The position numbers and the translations under genes were made by a program. DNA of 64,000 nt, taken from positions 248,001 through 312,000 of the forward strand of contig NZ_QOIN01000047.1 in NCBI RefSeq assembly GCF_003323715.1. The letters run 5' to 3'. The DNA comes from Streptomyces diacarni. Lineage in GTDB: Bacteria > Actinomycetota > Actinomycetes > Streptomycetales > Streptomycetaceae. The notes under the pieces are model-generated. The model was not told the DNA's origin, did no database searches, and was given only the letters and a program-made list of their open reading frames with translations. Of this stretch, positions 63,559 through 64,000 are shown one piece after another (the stretch's first letter is position 1; every line of letters starts with the position of its first letter).

Positions 63559-64000
63559 GTGGATGTCGAGGTGTTCGCCGAGTTGCTCTCCCCCGCGGGC
63601 CAGTCGCTGCTGCGGGAGGTGCGCGGGGTCACGCCCGCGGAGGAGTTGGCCCTCGCCACGCGGCTGCGGCAGCGGTACGCTCCCGCGCTGGTGGCGGCTG
63701 CGCTGACGCAGAGCCGCCTGCGCACCCGCGCCGTGGCCAAGTTCGGCGCCGCCGAGGCGGCGGCCCTGTACTTCACCGCGGACGGCCTGGAACAGGCCAC
63801 GCGCACCTCGGTGGCCGACCACCGGGCCCGCCGTTTCGCCGCGCTCGGCGCCGGCAGCGCCGCCGACCTGTGCTGCGGCGTCGGCGCGGACGCGCTGGCC
63901 CTCGCCCGGGCGGGCATCGAGGTGCTGGCCGTCGACCGCGATCCGCTGACCTGCGCCGTCGCCCGGGCCAACGCGCACGTGCTGGGCCTGGCCGACCGCG
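63559..64000 (+). CDS. THUMP-like class I SAM methyltransferase (C-terminus beyond window)
   Basis: 147 codons visible from GTG 63559. Helical N-terminus (FAELLSPAGQSLLREVRGVT) leads to a Rossmann methyltransferase core: motif I ADLCCGVGADALALARAG and motif II EVLAVDRDP, then a helix to the window end. The family is the THUMP-like class I methyltransferase common in actinobacteria. GAGAAT at -12 to -7 and no SD point to leaderless translation. Truncated by the window. Confidence 0.85.
   Translation, partial: MDVEVFAELLSPAGQSLLREVRGVTPAEELALATRLRQRYAPALVAAALTQSRLRTRAVAKFGAAEAAALYFTADGLEQATRTSVADHRARRFAALGAGSAADLCCGVGADALALARAGIEVLAVDRDPLTCAVARANAHVLGLADR

Overview
The window is chromosomal DNA of a Streptomyces or very close relative. 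It has very high GC with strong third-position bias, GTG starts, many SD-led and some apparently leaderless genes, and it carries the developmental regulators bldM and whiD. There is no prophage, insertion sequence, tRNA, rRNA, CRISPR array or recognisable biosynthetic cluster. Most of it is conserved actinobacterial core. The order guaA - GMC/ChoD-like oxidoreductase - guaB3 - guaB - SigD-type sigma factor - WhiB-like protein - groEL1 - groES is the order I know from Mycobacterium tuberculosis, with kinases and other genes inserted.

Layout: 1-5.6 kb holds a divergent DUF5682 / MoxR-ATPase and SWIM-less / DUF5691 module, driven by two facing promoters of the mycobacterial RecA-independent DNA-damage (PafBC) type. 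5.7-9.2 kb has a B12-binding mutase subunit, an M23 peptidase and a lipoprotein. 9.4-13.2 kb has a TetR regulator with a candidate operator, pcrA (again with a damage-type promoter) and a small membrane protein. 13.4-22.1 kb is envelope related: NlpC/P60 hydrolase, a large membrane protein, DoxX, and a PspC protein divergent from a PspC-histidine kinase / response regulator pair. 22.2-24.8 kb is a WhiJ-type XRE / DUF397 locus and an HTH protein. 24.9-33.3 kb holds a GH18 chitinase, a polysaccharide deacetylase, an XRE/membrane pair, a frameshifted quinone oxidoreductase, an ATPase-LuxR hybrid regulator and two membrane-anchored unknowns.

33.4-41.8 kb contains guaA, a chorismate mutase behind an aromatic leader peptide and attenuator-like hairpin, the GMC oxidoreductase, an aldehyde dehydrogenase, and the first of three Ser/Thr kinase genes; 41.8-48 kb holds the other two, one of them a pseudokinase. 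48.3-54.7 kb has glpD, an atypical nucleotide-sugar dehydrogenase lacking the catalytic cysteine, guaB3 and guaB; the guaB leader carries a lone sequence very like a type I-E CRISPR repeat. 54.8-57.5 kb is the sigma factor / bldM / whiD block, with an exact match to the sigma-BldN promoter consensus in front of bldM and a whiD with a long acidic tail. 57.6-64 kb has a LysR/MOSC pair, an SDR, the groES-groEL1 operon with two CIRCE operators, a nucleotidyltransferase and a truncated methyltransferase.

The strongest regulatory observations are the damage-type promoters (2.4 and 12.7 kb), the aromatic attenuator (35.1 kb), the CRISPR-repeat-like hairpin in the guaB leader (54.6 kb), the sigma-BldN promoter (56.6 kb), the double CIRCE arrangement (62.4 kb) and a set of genes with TANNNT hexamers placed exactly for leaderless transcription.
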